Assembly (NCBI GenBank): GCA_031417525.1 | Contig: JANOVT010000220.1 | Span: forward strand, 1-7,898 | Source: JAIBBG01 sp031417525 | Lineage (GTDB): Bacteria; Bacteroidota; Bacteroidia; Flavobacteriales_D; Sanyastnellaceae | Reading direction: 5' to 3' | DNA: 7,898 nucleotides | Shown here: positions 6,350-7,898 of the stretch, piece after piece | Layout of the letters: each line of letters begins with the position of its first letter | Numbering within the stretch: position 1 is the first letter of the stretch | Notes under the pieces: model-generated | Told to the model about the DNA's origin: nothing | Database searches by the model: none | Seen by the model: the letters and a program-made list of their open reading frames with translations, nothing else | Translations under genes and position numbers: made by a program

Positions 6350-7732
6350 ATGGAACTAGTACCCTTTTCAGTCATCAATCAGTACCACAAGGAAAGGCTG
6401 ATTCATCCTTCGAGATATACCGGCGAACGATTTTCATTTTTGAAAATATTTCAGCATGGACTATCATTTGCGTTGACGAAGCAGAATCAGAAGCTCATCA
6501 AAAACTACTTAGGTTATCCTTATGCATTTCAGTTATTCGTTTATTACCTCAAAAGTCTCAAGCGAAAAAATCACTCGGGAAAAAAAGCTCTTCGGGAATA
6601 TGTCATTCTGGATCCGGCGCGTGTGGTGATGGGCAATGACGGCAATTGGCATTCCATTTATTTTGACAAGATCGGGAAAATCATTGGCCGTGAAAATGTG
6701 ACACTCATCAACATGAAAGATGGAGCCAGCATACCATGTGACTATGAAATTTCGAAGTTCAACAATCCACTTCCGATGCCGGATGCGAATGAGCGAAGCA
6801 TGTTGAAGGAAATATTAGAAGTACTTCGTAGTTCAAAAAACAGCAAACAATTCACGGATGAAGAGTGGCATCAGGTGAGATCATCCATGCACATTTTCTA
6901 TGAAGATTTTCGATTTTATTACAACCTCTTCAAAGACCAGCCAACGAAGTGTTTACTCTTCATTTGCCATTATCATAACGAAGGACTCATTGCGGCATTG
7001 AAGATGTTGAACATACTTTGTGTGGAAGTTCAGCACGGACTCATTGCAAGCAACGATCTTTATTATGTCTACCAAGAACAATTTGCAAGTGTCGTGAGCA
7101 AAGCATTTTTACCGGATAAAATTCTGGTGTATGGCCCTTATTGGAAGCGAATTCTGGAGATGGGTTGTGAGTTCAGATCGTTTCAAATCAATATCGCCGG
7201 TGATTATCTCTATCGGTCCTCCAATATTTCCAAAGAATCACATCAAAAGGAGAACATTGTTCTGATTTGTGCGCAAAAAAATCTGCATGAAGATTATGTC
7301 ATTTATGCAAAACGACTTTCAGAGTATTTGAAAAAACACAACGACTGGCGTGGAATTGTCAAATTGCATCCGCTGGAAAAAAACAAAGCCGCGTACGAAG
7401 AATTGAAAGCATACGGGATGGAAATCGTGGATGTAGAAACACCACTCGACGAATTATTGAGCAAATCGAAGATTCAAATCAGCATTTACTCCACCACGTT
7501 CTACGACGCCTTCGGATTTGATGTGATTAACTTCTCGCTTCAGGATTTTGGAACGATGAGTGATTATGCATCGGACATGATCAGTGAAGGAGTAGCTGCA
7601 CCGCTCAATGCAGATGAAGACCCGATTGAAAAATTCCACGCGATGAAAAAAGCAGATTACACGCCGCTTCCGAGGGAAGATGTGTATGCGCCATTTGATG
7701 AGGAGTTGATCCGGCAGGCAATATCCAAATAA
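6350..7732 (+). CDS. GT-B-like glycosyl- or glycerophosphotransferase, surface polysaccharide type
   Basis: This 460-residue cytoplasmic protein has no signal peptide or clear membrane helix. The first 200 residues are not a domain I recognise. The second half looks like a GT-B fold: CLLFICHYHNEGLIAALKML (201-220), EVQHGLIASNDLYY (226-239), a strand-turn DKILVYGPYWKRIL (256-269), NIVLICAQ (302-309), the donor-site-like KLHPLEK (338-344) and ISIYSTTFYDAFGF (377-390). The QHG…KLHP…S-T-T-F/D-A order recalls polysaccharide transferases and the CDP-glycerol glycerophosphotransferase group. The donor and acceptor cannot be told. An in-frame TAA at 6338-6340 forces a start at or after the ATG at 6350. 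The gene follows the DUF4910 gene by 28 bases and probably shares its transcript. The stop codon TAA (7730-7732) merges into a 7-bp tandem repeat. Confidence 0.72.
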   Translation: MELVPFSVINQYHKERLIHPSRYTGERFSFLKIFQHGLSFALTKQNQKLIKNYLGYPYAFQLFVYYLKSLKRKNHSGKKALREYVILDPARVVMGNDGNWHSIYFDKIGKIIGRENVTLINMKDGASIPCDYEISKFNNPLPMPDANERSMLKEILEVLRSSKNSKQFTDEEWHQVRSSMHIFYEDFRFYYNLFKDQPTKCLLFICHYHNEGLIAALKMLNILCVEVQHGLIASNDLYYVYQEQFASVVSKAFLPDKILVYGPYWKRILEMGCEFRSFQINIAGDYLYRSSNISKESHQKENIVLICAQKNLHEDYVIYAKRLSEYLKKHNDWRGIVKLHPLEKNKAAYEELKAYGMEIVDVETPLDELLSKSKIQISIYSTTFYDAFGFDVINFSLQDFGTMSDYASDMISEGVAAPLNADEDPIEKFHAMKKADYTPLPREDVYAPFDEELIRQAISK

Positions 7733-7797
7733 TGGAGAATGGAGAATGGAGAATGGAGAATGGAGAATGGAGAATGGAGAATGGAGAATGGAGAATG
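7731..7797 (+). repeat. 7-bp tandem repeat, nine perfect copies of AATGGAG plus a partial
   Basis: Nine uninterrupted units of AATGGAG run from 7731 to 7793, followed by AATG. The first unit starts on the second base of the TAA stop codon of the transferase gene. Because the unit length is not a multiple of three and the array follows the stop, changes in copy number would leave the protein unchanged but alter the 3' untranslated region. From memory, GGAGAAT-type heptamer arrays are frequent in intergenic DNA of Bacteroidota. Confidence 0.95.
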
Positions 7798-7861
7798 TCC
7801 AACTCCGATTCGATCTGGCCAGGTACTATCTCATGAAGTGTGTAAGTAGAGAAGTTGTTCT

Positions 7862-7897
7862 GAAATTTTTGACCCTTTCAAAGGTCAAAAAAATTTC
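7862..7897. other. AT-rich imperfect palindrome at the window edge
   Basis: GAAATTTTTGACC (7862-7874) faces GGTCAAAAAAATTTC (7883-7897) across an 8-base loop, with two extra A bases in the right arm. The core stem TTTTTGACC/GGTCAAAAA is perfect. A run of A rather than T follows on either strand, so it is not a canonical intrinsic terminator. It could be a weak bidirectional terminator, an operator, or the end of an element that continues past the window. Confidence 0.5.
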
Positions 7898-7898
7898 G

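Noticed and set aside
7605..7802. Minus-strand frame with a repeated HSPFSIL heptad
   Set aside because: The repeat is only the antisense translation of the 7-bp DNA array, and the remainder is the shadow of the transferase gene.

Overview
The window looks like chromosomal DNA from a member of the Bacteroidota. The basis is the type of leucyl-tRNA synthetase C-terminus, the moderately AT-rich composition, small signal-peptide beta-barrel proteins, an NtrY-like kinase of the kind common in this phylum, weak or absent Shine-Dalgarno sites, and intergenic repeats rich in 'ACGCAAAGG'. The assignment rests on family resemblance only; no search was run. All credible genes lie on the + strand.

Layout. 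Positions 1-243 hold the open 3' end of an unrecognised reading frame. It overlaps, out of frame, a 325-codon frame (174-1151) whose part from about 336 onward is the C-terminal third of leucyl-tRNA synthetase (leuS: KMSKS loop, anticodon-binding domain, C-terminal domain). The upstream DNA is not leuS in any + frame, so leuS is 5'-truncated, rearranged, or chimeric in the assembly. Next comes a dispersed repeat (copy A, 1190-1249). Two secreted or outer-membrane beta-barrel-like genes of nearly equal length follow. The first (1309-2154) is broken by an in-frame TGA at 1669-1671; the second (2211-3035) is intact and appears to be its paralogue. A 524-base gene-free stretch (3036-3559) carries two more copies of the repeat in inverted orientation (arms 3095-3160 and 3305-3366), forming a MITE-like or cruciform-capable unit.

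A second block, 3560-7732, has three closely spaced genes: an NtrY-like membrane sensor histidine kinase, a DUF4910/M28-like zinc aminopeptidase-type protein, and a GT-B-like transferase probably acting in surface polysaccharide synthesis. Gaps of 41 and 28 bases suggest co-transcription. The peptidase-like and transferase genes make a plausible surface-glycan pair. The kinase has no response regulator inside the window.

The block ends in nine perfect copies of a 7-bp repeat starting within the stop codon of the last gene, and then an AT-rich palindrome at the window edge. I see no CRISPR array, tRNA, rRNA, transposase or recognisable defence or phage system. The most unusual items are the leuS junction, the nonsense-interrupted barrel paralogue and the repeat structures.
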